This document shows, piece after piece, positions 33,249-41,826 of a stretch of 52,575 nucleotides of DNA. The first letter of the stretch is position 1. The number at the start of each line of letters is the position of its first letter. The stretch spans positions 1-52,575 of the forward strand of contig PLZF01000029.1 in NCBI GenBank assembly GCA_003152015.1, written 5' to 3'. The translations under genes and the position numbers were made by a program. A model generated the notes under the pieces. It ran no database searches, was not told the DNA's origin, and saw only the letters and a program-made list of their open reading frames with translations. This DNA comes from Acidimicrobiaceae bacterium (GTDB lineage: Bacteria > Actinomycetota > Acidimicrobiia > Acidimicrobiales > RAAP-2).

Positions 33249-33995
33249 TCAGAGATCGGCGGTAAATGCCTGACGCAACTGGGCGAGGCTGGTAGCTAAT
33301 AGGCGGGAAACGTGCATCTGGCTAATACCGACCTGGGAAGCTATCTCGGACTGGGTGAGACCATCGATGAACCGGAGTTTCATGATCACGCGATTCCGGT
33401 CCGGCAGGGAGGCAAGGGCGGGCTCAAGCACCGACCGTTCATCTATCAATGTGACGGCAACATCCTCGGCGGCCAAGCTATCCCCCAATGTCGCGCCGGC
33501 AACGCCCGGCGCGTCGAGTGACGCTGACCGGTATCCCTGGCCGGCCTCGATCGCCTCCACGATTGCCTCTTCCGAAGCCCCGGTGGCCTTGGCTAGCTCC
33601 GACACCTTGGGAGAACGACCCAGTCCGTGACCGAGTGACTCGATGGTGGTCCCGAGCTCAAGGTAGAGCTCTTGAATGCGCCTCGGAGCCCGTACTGACC
33701 ACCCACGATCACGGAAGTGCCGTTTCAGTTCACCAATGATCGTTCCAGTGGCGAACGTGCTGAACTTCACATTCCGTTCGGGATCATAACGGTCAACCGC
33801 CTTGATCAATGCCATGGAAGCGACCTGAGCCAGGTCGTCATAGGACTGCCCGCGATGGGCGAATCGATGGGCAAGCCGCCGAGCCAACCCGAGGTTTTCG
33901 GTCACCAGCTGATCGCGTAATGAGGGATCACGAGTAGCAGCGAACTTCACCCACAACTCGTGGGGCGTATGCGGATTGCCCGCGTCGCCGCTCAT
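33249..33995 (-). CDS. RNA polymerase sigma factor, SigB/SigF family
   Basis: 248 residues. Region 2 is DLAQVASMALIKAVDRYDPE with KFSTFATGTIIGELKRHFRD, then RAPRRIQELY, and region 4 is LTQSEIASQVGISQMHVSRL, the helix-turn-helix for the -35. This is the group 3 stress/sporulation sigma type (SigB, SigF, SpoIIAC). The ATG at 33995 overlaps the anti-sigma stop (TGATG), so I prefer it to a start 12 codons upstream inside that gene. It should be held inactive by the anti-sigma encoded just before it. The promoter at 32132-32156 is a likely target. Confidence 0.93.
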   Translation of the reverse strand: MSGDAGNPHTPHELWVKFAATRDPSLRDQLVTENLGLARRLAHRFAHRGQSYDDLAQVASMALIKAVDRYDPERNVKFSTFATGTIIGELKRHFRDRGWSVRAPRRIQELYLELGTTIESLGHGLGRSPKVSELAKATGASEEAIVEAIEAGQGYRSASLDAPGVAGATLGDSLAAEDVAVTLIDERSVLEPALASLPDRNRVIMKLRFIDGLTQSEIASQVGISQMHVSRLLATSLAQLRQAFTADL

Positions 33996-34381
33996 CAAGA
34001 AGCAACCTTGCTCCTGCGCTTGCGGATCCACGCTTGCCGCCGGTCGGCCACCATGTTCTCGCCATATTCGTCGACCAGAGCTTCGATGATGCGCAACGAC
34101 ATGTCATTGGCCTCACCATCGGCTCGTCCATCGGAACCACCCTCTCGGGACAATGAGCACCCTACGGTGATTAAGCCATCTTCCCGAGTGTATTGAAGAT
34201 GAATGGTGCCGTTGGTCTCGTTTCCAACTACCGAGAGACAGAGTTCCTCCACCACAAGTCGCAGATCTTCAATGTCCTCGATGCCGAAATCGGCCCGCGA
34301 CGCCAGGGCGGCGGCGGTGAGCCTCGCCAGTACCAAAAGGTCAGATCGGACCGGGAAGGTCAGTTCGACAACATCACTCAT
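33995..34381 (-). CDS. Anti-sigma factor, RsbW-like GHKL kinase
   Basis: 128 residues. ELTFPVRSDLLVLARLTAAA and FGIEDIEDLRLVVEELCLSV (the N-box with its conserved Glu) belong to the RsbW/SpoIIAB fold. The C-terminal ATP-lid and G2 region are short and poorly conserved (MSLRIIEALVDEYGEN), so kinase activity may be reduced compared with RsbW. It should bind the sigma factor encoded next and release it when the STAS antagonist binds instead. Overlaps on both sides (ATGA, TGATG) imply balanced synthesis of the three partners. Confidence 0.88.
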   Translation of the reverse strand: MSDVVELTFPVRSDLLVLARLTAAALASRADFGIEDIEDLRLVVEELCLSVVGNETNGTIHLQYTREDGLITVGCSLSREGGSDGRADGEANDMSLRIIEALVDEYGENMVADRRQAWIRKRRSKVAS

Positions 34382-34719
34382 CCGTGCGCCGCCTCGCCAA
34401 TGGTGGCGAAGACAGGGAACACATTCGACAAATCAGTGATCTCCAGGACTTTGAGGATTCGTGGCTCGGTTACGACCAGCCGGAGATACCCACCTGCGTC
34501 TTGCTGTCGCCGGTACGCCCCGACCAGGACGCCCAGGGCGGTGGAGTCGATGAACGACACCCCAGTGAGGTCGACAACGATCGCCAACACTCGGTCTGCC
34601 TCTTGGGCGGCCAATCGTTCTCGTAATTCCGGGGCAGTGGCCACATCACTTTCGCCCGTCACCGTCACCACCGAGACGTCATCGATTCGCTTCTCGGCAA
34701 TCTCAAAGGTCAGGTCCAC
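34378..34719 (-). CDS. Anti-anti-sigma factor (STAS domain, RsbV-like)
   Basis: 113 residues of a single STAS domain: VVTVTGESDVATAPELRERL, then VVDLTGVSFIDSTALGVLVG. The serine in the DST motif (about S59) is the usual phosphorylation site. Unphosphorylated it binds the anti-sigma protein and frees the sigma factor. It is the first gene of the three-gene partner-switching operon and overlaps the anti-sigma gene by 4 bases. No RsbU/PP2C phosphatase is in the window, so the activating input lies elsewhere. Confidence 0.93.
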   Translation of the reverse strand: MDLTFEIAEKRIDDVSVVTVTGESDVATAPELRERLAAQEADRVLAIVVDLTGVSFIDSTALGVLVGAYRRQQDAGGYLRLVVTEPRILKVLEITDLSNVFPVFATIGEAAHG

Positions 34720-35073
34720 GGGTGAATTCCTTTCTCGGGCATAGACAGAGCGGGCGACCGCGACACTCTAATCCGGCTCGTTTGGAGGTAATTCGCACTC
34801 TGATGCCTCCAAGTTCGCCCACCGGCGGCTCCCCGGCCTCAGGAACGACGCTCACTCCCCTTTCGACCACCCGCGGCCCGCCAGGTGCACCCATGGTCCA
34901 GCGTCAATGTGTCCCACGGAGACCACGGGCCTGCGATTCCGATCCTCCCTCACCAGGGAATTACGCCGCTCGGCGCCCGTGGCTGTTAGTTACCATTTCA
35001 TGCGGCACTGGCGTGACAAGAGGGAAAGATCCATGCAAACCCAACAGCAAGGTCAATTGGCAGAATCGCCCCA
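34720..35073. other. Divergent intergenic region, sigma operon versus MMPL transporter
   Basis: These 354 bases must hold the promoters of both flanking units. I looked for GTTT/GNNT...GGGTAC/T on the sigma-operon strand and did not find a good match, so autoregulation is not evident. No coding frame looks real, and no palindrome stands out. Confidence 0.4.
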
Positions 35074-37563
35074 ATGAGAGGCGCCTGGAGTTGGTTGGGT
35101 CTCAACCTCGGCAAACGGGCTGGCACCGTGTCGGTTATCGGGCTGGTGATCACCATTGGCCTCGGACTCGGGATCACCCAGCTGAAGTTCTCCACCAGCA
35201 ACAACAGCTATCTCAATGCCAACGACACGGCTCAGATCGACAATGTGCACTATGAGTCGCTGTTCGGCGGCGACCCGATCGTGACCATGTTCTCCATGCG
35301 CCCGGGCATGTCGATCGACAACCTCTTCTCCTCGGGCAATGTCGCTCAGTTCGAAGCCATCCAACAAAAGCTGCAGAGCGATTCGTCGGTCTACAGCGCC
35401 ATTACCCCGCTCGATTCCATCAAACTGTCGAATTCCCTAACCATCAGCGCCGATGGGAATCCCACCGACAGCCAGGCCGGGAAGCTGTTGCTCTCGGCGT
35501 TCGAGCGCGACCCGTCCTCGGCCAGTAAGGCAATTCGCCAGGCGAACCTCGTCGCCTTGGCAAAGGGAGAAACGGCGATCCCGGCTGGTCAACGGATCCT
35601 GTCCAACCCGACCTGGGTGCACTACTTGGCTCACAATCCCGACGGCACCCTGCGTTCCGCTACTTCCACGTTTTTCCCCAACAACGGGCACGCGGCAATG
35701 GTGGTGTTCCTCAAGGGAAATCTGACGATTGAACAGGAGTCAGCGGCAGCCACCTCGGTCCAGAACATCGTGAGTGCTTCTCATTTCCAGAATGCCACCA
35801 CCCTGACCACCGGCGTCCCGGCCCTTCTTCGCACCATCAACAACTATCTGAAGGGCGGAATGATCACGCTTGGCGCCATTGCCGGCGTGGTGATGATCAT
35901 CATTTTGCTGTTGTTGTTCAACGTCAGGTGGCGGTTGCTCCCATTTCTCATCGTCGCCATAGGGCTGATCTGGGGTTTCGGGCTCACCGGGTTCCTCGGG
36001 ATACCTCTCACCCTGGCCAGCATCGCCGGCCTGCCGGTGCTGTTGGGGGTGGGGATCGACTACGCCATCCAGATGCACTCCCGCGTGGAGGAAGAGGTGA
36101 TTTTGGCGCGGGCTGAACACCCCATTCAGGCCACGGCCCGGAACCTCGGGCCGGCCCTGCTGGTGGTCACCTTCGACGCGGTATTCGCGTTCGCCGCCCT
36201 TCTCCTGGCCAAAGTACCGATGATCCGTAGGTTCGGCTGGCTGCTCATCGTGGGCATCATCGCCGTGTGCATCTGCAGCATCATCGGCCCATTGGCCTTC
36301 CTCGGAATCCGCGAGTACAAGTCGCCGACCAAGGGAGTCGACTTCTCCAACGGCCGTCTCGCCCGGATCACCGCTTGGCTGGGCAGCGTACCGGCCAAAG
36401 CGGCCATCCCCTTCGCGGTGGCCGCCATCGTGATTCTCATCGGCGGGTTGGCTGTCGAGGGCCATATCCAATTGCAGACCGATCCGCTGCAATGGGTCGA
36501 CCCGGGCTCGCAGACGGTCAAGGACGTCAACGCCTTGAAGGCGGGGACAGGGTCCGACAATGAGGTTGCCGCCCTCATCCACACCACCAACCCGTGGAGC
36601 GACCAGACAGTGGCGTACGTTTCCGCTTTCTCTGATGCCCAGATCAAGCAGTTTCCCACTGCCCTGTTCCCCGCCACCGGCATGGTCAACGTGGTCTACG
36701 AATTCATTTCCGTCCCGGGCGCCACTGCGATTCCCCCCCTGGGAGACCAGGTAAAACAGGTCTACGCCATCGCTCCACCGAATATCCGACGCATCACCGT
36801 GGCCAATGGAGGTTCCGACCTCGGCGTCATCTTCCGCTCCAAGACTTCGACAGTCGGTGATCTGAAGCCGGTCGTCGACAACATCCAGAACAATCTCCAC
36901 CCCCCTGCAGGCATCACTGTCTCGCCGGGCGGCATCGCGGTGGTGGGGGTCGGATTCCTGGACAACCTGGCCAAGTCCCGGACGCTTCTCACCTATCTGT
37001 CGATCATTTTCGTCGGCCTCTTTCTGGCCGTACGCCTTCGCAGCCTGGTGCGTTCGATCCTGTCCTTGATCCCCGTGGTGGTGGCGGTGGGAACTGTCTC
37101 ACTCTTTGCCTGGGCGTTCAGCCTCAAGCTCAGTCCGATGACCGCAGTGTCGGGACCATTGGTGGTGGCGGTGTGTACCGAATTCACTTCCTTGATCCTG
37201 TTGCGGTTCGTAGAAGAGCGCGCCCGACGGCGCGGTCCGGTGGAATCCATGCACGAAACTGCCAGACGCACCGGACGGGCATTCATCGTCTCGGGACTCA
37301 CCGCCATCGCCGGGGTCGCCGTCATCGCCTCATCCCCATGGCCGCTGCTCCGGGGGTTCGGAATCATCGTCGGCATGAACGTTTTTGTGGCGTTGGTCTG
37401 CGCCTTGGTGATTCTGCCGCCGATTCTGGTGTGGGCCGAAAGCGATGGTCGCAACTGGGTATCGCGCCACCTCATCCGCGACGCCGGCCCGAAGGCGACG
37501 CCGGCATCGACGCCCATCGCCGTGCCGGAGCTGCACATCGAAGGCGGTCCGTTGCCCGCCTGA
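35074..37563 (+). CDS. RND/MMPL-type membrane transporter
   Basis: 829 residues with about 12 helices and two large external loops, the layout of MMPL/HpnN-type RND proteins. The first helix is followed by a periplasm-facing domain (about 40-260), then a five-helix bundle with VLLGVGIDYAIQMHSRVEEE, the conserved Asp-containing motif. A second loop and bundle follow (VSLFAWAFSLKLSPMTAVSG). The second-half counterpart of the GIDYAI motif is GPLVVAVCTEFTSLILLRF. Members export lipids or hopanoids using the proton gradient. The downstream gene for an SRPBCC lipid-binding-like protein is a plausible partner but that is inference. Confidence 0.85.
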   Translation: MRGAWSWLGLNLGKRAGTVSVIGLVITIGLGLGITQLKFSTSNNSYLNANDTAQIDNVHYESLFGGDPIVTMFSMRPGMSIDNLFSSGNVAQFEAIQQKLQSDSSVYSAITPLDSIKLSNSLTISADGNPTDSQAGKLLLSAFERDPSSASKAIRQANLVALAKGETAIPAGQRILSNPTWVHYLAHNPDGTLRSATSTFFPNNGHAAMVVFLKGNLTIEQESAAATSVQNIVSASHFQNATTLTTGVPALLRTINNYLKGGMITLGAIAGVVMIIILLLLFNVRWRLLPFLIVAIGLIWGFGLTGFLGIPLTLASIAGLPVLLGVGIDYAIQMHSRVEEEVILARAEHPIQATARNLGPALLVVTFDAVFAFAALLLAKVPMIRRFGWLLIVGIIAVCICSIIGPLAFLGIREYKSPTKGVDFSNGRLARITAWLGSVPAKAAIPFAVAAIVILIGGLAVEGHIQLQTDPLQWVDPGSQTVKDVNALKAGTGSDNEVAALIHTTNPWSDQTVAYVSAFSDAQIKQFPTALFPATGMVNVVYEFISVPGATAIPPLGDQVKQVYAIAPPNIRRITVANGGSDLGVIFRSKTSTVGDLKPVVDNIQNNLHPPAGITVSPGGIAVVGVGFLDNLAKSRTLLTYLSIIFVGLFLAVRLRSLVRSILSLIPVVVAVGTVSLFAWAFSLKLSPMTAVSGPLVVAVCTEFTSLILLRFVEERARRRGPVESMHETARRTGRAFIVSGLTAIAGVAVIASSPWPLLRGFGIIVGMNVFVALVCALVILPPILVWAESDGRNWVSRHLIRDAGPKATPASTPIAVPELHIEGGPLPA

Positions 37564-37638
37564 GCGGGGAGCATGGGTCAATCGTCCGGCAAAGCCCCAC
37601 TTGGTCAGGGTGAACTCCCATTGCTAACGTCACGGCCC

Positions 37639-38100
37639 ATGGCCACCGTAGAGGTAAGCGAACAGGTGCAGGCGCCGACCGACCGGGTGTGGGATCTGAT
37701 CAGCGACCCGACCCACATGTCCGATCTCACCGCGGAATGCATGGCAATGAAATGGACGGGGGGATCCACCGCGCCGGCCGTCGGGGCCCGGTTCCGCGGC
37801 AGCAACCGCAATGGTTGGCGACGGTGGTCCACCGCCTGCACCATCGTTCGTTACCAACCAGGCGTGGAGATTGCCTGGGACGTCACTTCCGGGCCGGTAG
37901 CTGTAGCTGAATGGAGCTACCGCATCGACGATTCCGCGGGGACCGGACATACCACCATTACCGAGCGATTCGTCGACCACCGGAGCGCAGCCTTTCGAGT
38001 CACCAGCCCATATCTTCGAGGTACGAAGGACACGGACGCCCATAACCGCCACAACATGGCGGAGACCTTGGGCCGGATCAAAGTCCGCGCCGAGGCTTGA
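37639..38100 (+). CDS. SRPBCC/START-fold protein (polyketide cyclase-like)
   Basis: 153 residues: MATVEVSEQVQAPTDRVWDL (the typical N-terminal strand and helix), TGGSTAPAVGARFRGSNRNG, then PGVEIAWDVTSGPVAVAEWS and TTITERFVDHR. This is the ligand-binding SRPBCC fold, which carries or modifies hydrophobic compounds; no catalytic residues can be assigned. I start at the ATG 37639, where homology begins; an upstream frame would add 22 unrelated residues. It lies between the MMPL transporter and a GH13 gene. Confidence 0.85.
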   Translation: MATVEVSEQVQAPTDRVWDLISDPTHMSDLTAECMAMKWTGGSTAPAVGARFRGSNRNGWRRWSTACTIVRYQPGVEIAWDVTSGPVAVAEWSYRIDDSAGTGHTTITERFVDHRSAAFRVTSPYLRGTKDTDAHNRHNMAETLGRIKVRAEA

Positions 38101-38126
38101 CCACTGTCGGCAGAAGGCAACCGGTG

Positions 38127-39752
38127 ATGACTGGGTCTCCCCTTCCCTGGTGGATGAGCGCCGTCGTCTACCAGATCTATCCCCGGTCATTTGCCGATGC
38201 CAACGGTGACGGGATCGGGGACCTTGCCGGGATTCGTGCTCACCTTGACGACTTGGCCTGGCTGGGAGTCGACGCCATCTGGATCTCACCGTTCTACCCA
38301 TCGCCGATGGTCGATTTCGGCTATGACGTCAGCGACTACTGCAATGTGGATCCCCTCTTTGGAACACTGGAAGAATTCGATGCCTTGGTCGCCGAGGCCC
38401 ACGCACTCGACCTCCGCATCATCATCGACTGGGTCCCCAACCACACCTCAGATCGGCATCCGTGGTTCCTCGATGCGCTCACCGACCGGTCCAACGATCA
38501 TCGCAATTGGTACGTATGGCGCGATCCTCGTAGCGACGGGTTGCCTCCGAACAACTGGGTTGCCGCCTTCGACATGTCCGCTCCGACCTGGACCTTCGAG
38601 GAGGCCTCCGGCCAGTGGTACCTCCACCTCTTTGAATCCGCCCAGCCCGATCTCAACTGGGACGAACCCGGTGTGGTGGATGCCATGCACGACGTACTGC
38701 GGTTCTGGCTCGATCGTGGTGTGGACGGGATACGAGCCGACGTGGTCCACTGCATCGGCAAGGATCCCCAGCTCCCCGACAACCCACCGGAGCTGGCCGC
38801 CATTCCTCACTCCGCTCTTAACGACGTGCCGGTCACCCACCAACGACTACGGGATATTCGCAACCTTCTCGACAGCTACCCCGGGGATCGGGTCATCGTC
38901 GGTGAGGTCTACCTGTTATCGACCGACGCCGTGGCGACCTACTACGGCAACGGGGATGAACTTCATCTGTCCTTCAACTTCCCGCCGTTGTATGCACCAT
39001 GGTCGGAGCCCCACTGGCGTCGCTGCATCGACAGTACGGTGCACGCGCTCGCACCTCGCGATGCCTGGCCAACCTGGGTTTTGTCCAATCACGACAACCC
39101 GCGACACCGGTCACGCTATGACGCCGCTGCCCTGTTCCGCGGTGAAGATCCGGCCAGCGTCGTGCGTCGGAGCGAACTCCGGGCCCGATGTGCGGCGGTG
39201 ATGCTGCTTACCCTGCGTGGGACGCCATTTCTCTTTCAGGGCGAAGAGATGGGTCTCCTCGATGCCGTCATTCCTCCCGATCGGGTGGTCGACCCTGGGG
39301 GCCGAGACGGATGCCGGGCTCCGTTGCCGTGGGATGGAACCGATCATCACGGGTGGATCGCTCCCGAGGGCATCGAACCTTGGCTCCCCTTCCCCGATGA
39401 GTCGTCGACTCGCAACTATGCCAGCCAACGTGACGATCCGGATTCGGTGCTCCATCTGTACCGCCGGCTGATCGCGTGTCGTCGTCGTCACCCAGCCCTG
39501 TCATTGGGTGACTTCGTCCTGTTCGATGCCCCTGACGGCGTCCTCGCCTACAGGCGGACAGTAGATGACGAAGTGTGCGCAGCACTCATCAACTTCACCG
39601 ATACCACCGTGGCGATCGACCATCATTTCGGTATCGAGGCGTCCCTTGGGAGGGCACCCGCGACTGTTGCCATCTCGAGTGACGGATCGGGTGAAGGCTC
39701 TCCATTCGACGGGCGTCTGCTACCCGATCAGGCTGTCGTCCTCACCACGTGA
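38127..39752 (+). CDS. Alpha-glucosidase, GH13 family (oligo-1,6-glucosidase type)
   Basis: 541 residues from the ATG at 38127, which has an AGAAGG ribosome site; a TTG at 38097 overlapping the previous stop is an alternative. GH13 regions in order are DWVPNHTSD (region I), DGIRADVVH with the nucleophile Asp, RVIVGEVYLL with the acid Glu, and WVLSNHDNPRH with the transition-state Asp. ANGDGIGDLAGI near the N-terminus marks the oligo-1,6-glucosidase/alpha-glucosidase group. It hydrolyses alpha-glucosidic bonds at chain ends; no signal peptide, so cytoplasmic. Confidence 0.92.
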   Translation: MTGSPLPWWMSAVVYQIYPRSFADANGDGIGDLAGIRAHLDDLAWLGVDAIWISPFYPSPMVDFGYDVSDYCNVDPLFGTLEEFDALVAEAHALDLRIIIDWVPNHTSDRHPWFLDALTDRSNDHRNWYVWRDPRSDGLPPNNWVAAFDMSAPTWTFEEASGQWYLHLFESAQPDLNWDEPGVVDAMHDVLRFWLDRGVDGIRADVVHCIGKDPQLPDNPPELAAIPHSALNDVPVTHQRLRDIRNLLDSYPGDRVIVGEVYLLSTDAVATYYGNGDELHLSFNFPPLYAPWSEPHWRRCIDSTVHALAPRDAWPTWVLSNHDNPRHRSRYDAAALFRGEDPASVVRRSELRARCAAVMLLTLRGTPFLFQGEEMGLLDAVIPPDRVVDPGGRDGCRAPLPWDGTDHHGWIAPEGIEPWLPFPDESSTRNYASQRDDPDSVLHLYRRLIACRRRHPALSLGDFVLFDAPDGVLAYRRTVDDEVCAALINFTDTTVAIDHHFGIEASLGRAPATVAISSDGSGEGSPFDGRLLPDQAVVLTT

Positions 39753-39777
39753 CGACCCGATGCATGAGCTGCGGGTA

Positions 39778-39893
39778 TCAGGTGCCGAGCGCCGTGGTTG
39801 CCTGCAGTACCACTCCGTTGCCGTCGGGATCGTCGAACGTGACGAAGCGCCCCCACGGCGCCGTCTGGACATCGCGAAGTGTCCGAAAGCGCG
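39778..39893 (-). pseudogene. Glyoxalase/VOC domain, C-terminal fragment
   Basis: The minus strand reads FRTLRDVQTAPWGRFVTFDD, then PDGNGVVLQATTALGT and a stop at 39778. WGRxxxFxDPDGNxxxLxQ is the metal-binding C-terminus of glyoxalase/bleomycin-resistance (VOC) proteins. Only about 38 codons remain; the rest is replaced by another gene fragment in a different frame. It cannot fold into a full VOC protein. Confidence 0.65.
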
Positions 39894-39894
39894 A

Positions 39895-40002
39895 TCACCC
39901 CTCCACCAGGGACTCCGCAAAGCAGTGGTCGGCAACTATTACAGGCTGCTCTGCGACGACGTCGACCATGCTCTCGAAGCGGTCGACCAAATTGGATTCC
40001 AT
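39895..40002 (-). pseudogene. FadD-like acyl-CoA synthetase, N-terminal stub
   Basis: A 35-residue frame begins with a ribosome-site-preceded ATG at 40002 (GAGAAGGGAG upstream) and reads ESNLVDRFESMVDVVAEQPV, then IVADHCFAE. This resembles the start of FadD/AMP-ligase proteins (xNLxDLFExVVDxVPDRxALV). It ends in a stop at the junction with the VOC fragment. The start region is intact but the enzyme is gone, so a deletion joined the 5' end of a ligase gene to the 3' end of a VOC gene. The family call is moderate given the short length. Confidence 0.45.
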
Positions 40003-40108
40003 CGCGCTCCCTTCTCCACTCGATCCTTGTTCACCCCCTTCGACGTAGTATCGCTCTGGAAGTCGCGATACACCGGACGGTCCGGATAGCGCAGGCTGGA
40101 GAGGGCTT

Positions 40109-41446
40109 ATGGGGCACGCCCAGGGCGCCGTGGACCCAGCAGAGGCACAGGGTGAGGCCGCGGCAGAAGACGGGCTGCCGTCTGACTCGACGGGTCAGGG
40201 ATCTCCGTCACTCGTCGAGCGTGTCGTCGGACCGTATCGCGCCGTTATGAAGTTCCTGGGGCGACGGGCGCTCGCCCGAGTCACGCTTGCCGTGCCGCGC
40301 ACGCTGCGCTTCATGGTTACGACGGCGATAAAGGGCGACCCGTCCGACGACGTGCCGGCGCCGCGCCTGTCGTTGGGCCTGGTGGCCGGTGTCGCCATGG
40401 ACGAGGCCCTGCTGGCCATGGCGATGGCGCCCAGCCGGTTTCCCCTACGGGCCGACTACGCTCGAGTGAGCGCCGAACTCGCCGATGCGAGGCGGATGTT
40501 CTCCCGCCGGGGTTGGATCGCTCGGCCCGCCTCCTATCACCGCACCCCGCCGCCGCTCACCCCAGAGGACGTCGAGATGAGCGGCGGGTGGGCGCTCGGC
40601 CAGCGGTACGAACAGATCACCTACGACAGCGGGTTCTCGCCGCACGCCGGCGAGCCGGGCAGTGAGCGGTGGATGGCCTACGAGCCCAACCGTCGGGCAA
40701 CGACCACCATCGTCCGTCACCGTGGCGAGCCGCGCCCATGGGTCGTGTGCGTGCACGGGTTCGGCATGGGCTACCCCTTCATGGACTTCATCGGCTTACA
40801 CACCGCCAAGCTGCACCGTGAGCTCGGGCTCAACGTCGCCATGCCGGTGCTGCCGTTGCACGGGCCGCGCAAGGTGACGCGTGTGAGCGGCGAGCCGTTC
40901 CTCTCCTTCGACATGATGAATACCGTTCACGGGTTGACGCAGGCAGTGTGGGACATCCGGCGCCTCGTATCGTGGATCAGGGCCCAGGGAGCCACGTCCA
41001 TCGGGTTGTACGGAGTCTCGCTCGGGGGCTACGTCGTCTCGCTGCTCGCTGGCATCGAGGAAGGGTTCGACGCCGTGGTGGCCGGCGTCCCGGTGGTGGA
41101 CTTCCCGACGCTCTTCCACGAGCACAGCCCGGTCCACATCCGAGCTCGATCGATCGAGCACCGAATCATGGGTGGCGTAGCGGAAGACGTCTACCGAGTG
41201 GTGTCGCCGATGAGCTTCGAGTCGAAGGTGCCGCGCGATCATCGGTACGTCTTCGCAGGCTATGGCGACCGCCTGGCCATGCCGGAGCAGGCGCGCAGGC
41301 TGTGGGAGCACTGGGACAAGCCGCGCATCAGCTGGTACTCAGGAAACCACCTGGGCTATCTGTGGTCACGCCAGGCGGCGGCGTTCCTCGGGGAGTCGTT
41401 GGCGGCGTCCGGGCTCAGCTGCACTCGCGCTGCCGACGAGGGCTGA
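40109..41446 (+). CDS. Alpha/beta hydrolase family protein
   Basis: 445 residues. The first 170 form a mostly helical N-terminal region without clear homology. The hydrolase core follows: WVVCVHGFGMGYPFMDF (oxyanion HG motif), SIGLYGVSLGGYVVSLLAGI (nucleophile elbow G-V-S-L-G, Ser about 298), and ISWYSGNHLGYLW near the end with the catalytic His. The substrate is unknown. The ATG at 40109 follows GAGAGGG. From here to about 43.9 kb codon use is more uniformly G/C in third positions than in the genes to the left, consistent with a different origin. Confidence 0.85.
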   Translation: MGHAQGAVDPAEAQGEAAAEDGLPSDSTGQGSPSLVERVVGPYRAVMKFLGRRALARVTLAVPRTLRFMVTTAIKGDPSDDVPAPRLSLGLVAGVAMDEALLAMAMAPSRFPLRADYARVSAELADARRMFSRRGWIARPASYHRTPPPLTPEDVEMSGGWALGQRYEQITYDSGFSPHAGEPGSERWMAYEPNRRATTTIVRHRGEPRPWVVCVHGFGMGYPFMDFIGLHTAKLHRELGLNVAMPVLPLHGPRKVTRVSGEPFLSFDMMNTVHGLTQAVWDIRRLVSWIRAQGATSIGLYGVSLGGYVVSLLAGIEEGFDAVVAGVPVVDFPTLFHEHSPVHIRARSIEHRIMGGVAEDVYRVVSPMSFESKVPRDHRYVFAGYGDRLAMPEQARRLWEHWDKPRISWYSGNHLGYLWSRQAAAFLGESLAASGLSCTRAADEG

Positions 41447-41826
41447 ACGTTGGAGCCGATGGGAAAGAATCCACGACGACGTGGTCTCGGACTTGGTCTC
41501 CCATGCGTACCCCTCTTCGCTTGACAGCGGAGAGATCTAACCTGGAGCATTCGTCCGGCCGCTGAGCAAGCCCTACGCGCGTCTGAGGTGCGGATCGAGT
41601 TTTCGGACACTACGGGCTGACAAGCATCACCATGGCCTCCGGGGCAGCGCTCCCGAAGAAGCGATCCGCCAGCCGAAAGAGGACTTCGGGATGTGCCACG
41701 CCCGGCTGCAGAGCTTCGCAGCGAACTGCCTGTGGTGGCTGGCCTCGTCCTTCGGCTACACCGCGGCCCGTAGGTTCGGGACTTTGGACCCTAGGAGATC
41801 GAGTTCCGCCGGCGTAGGTTCTCCCC
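41447..41826. other. Intergenic region with a repeat and a possible gene tail
   Basis: This 380-base gap holds the left copy of the 25-bp direct repeat (41594-41618). On the minus strand a frame ending at 41610 closes with AHPEVLFRLADRFFGSAAPE and a short hydrophobic tail. It looks like the C-terminus of a real protein but has no start of its own outside the overlapping acyl-CoA dehydrogenase gene. I take it as a possible relic. Confidence 0.3.
41594..41618 (+). repeat. 25-bp direct repeat, left copy
   Basis: Begins ATCGAGTTTT and ends ACTACGGGCT. It matches 44331-44355 in the same orientation at 24 of 25 positions. The two copies bracket the acyl-CoA dehydrogenase and acetoacetate-decarboxylase-like genes, 2737 bases apart. 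Confidence 0.9.
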
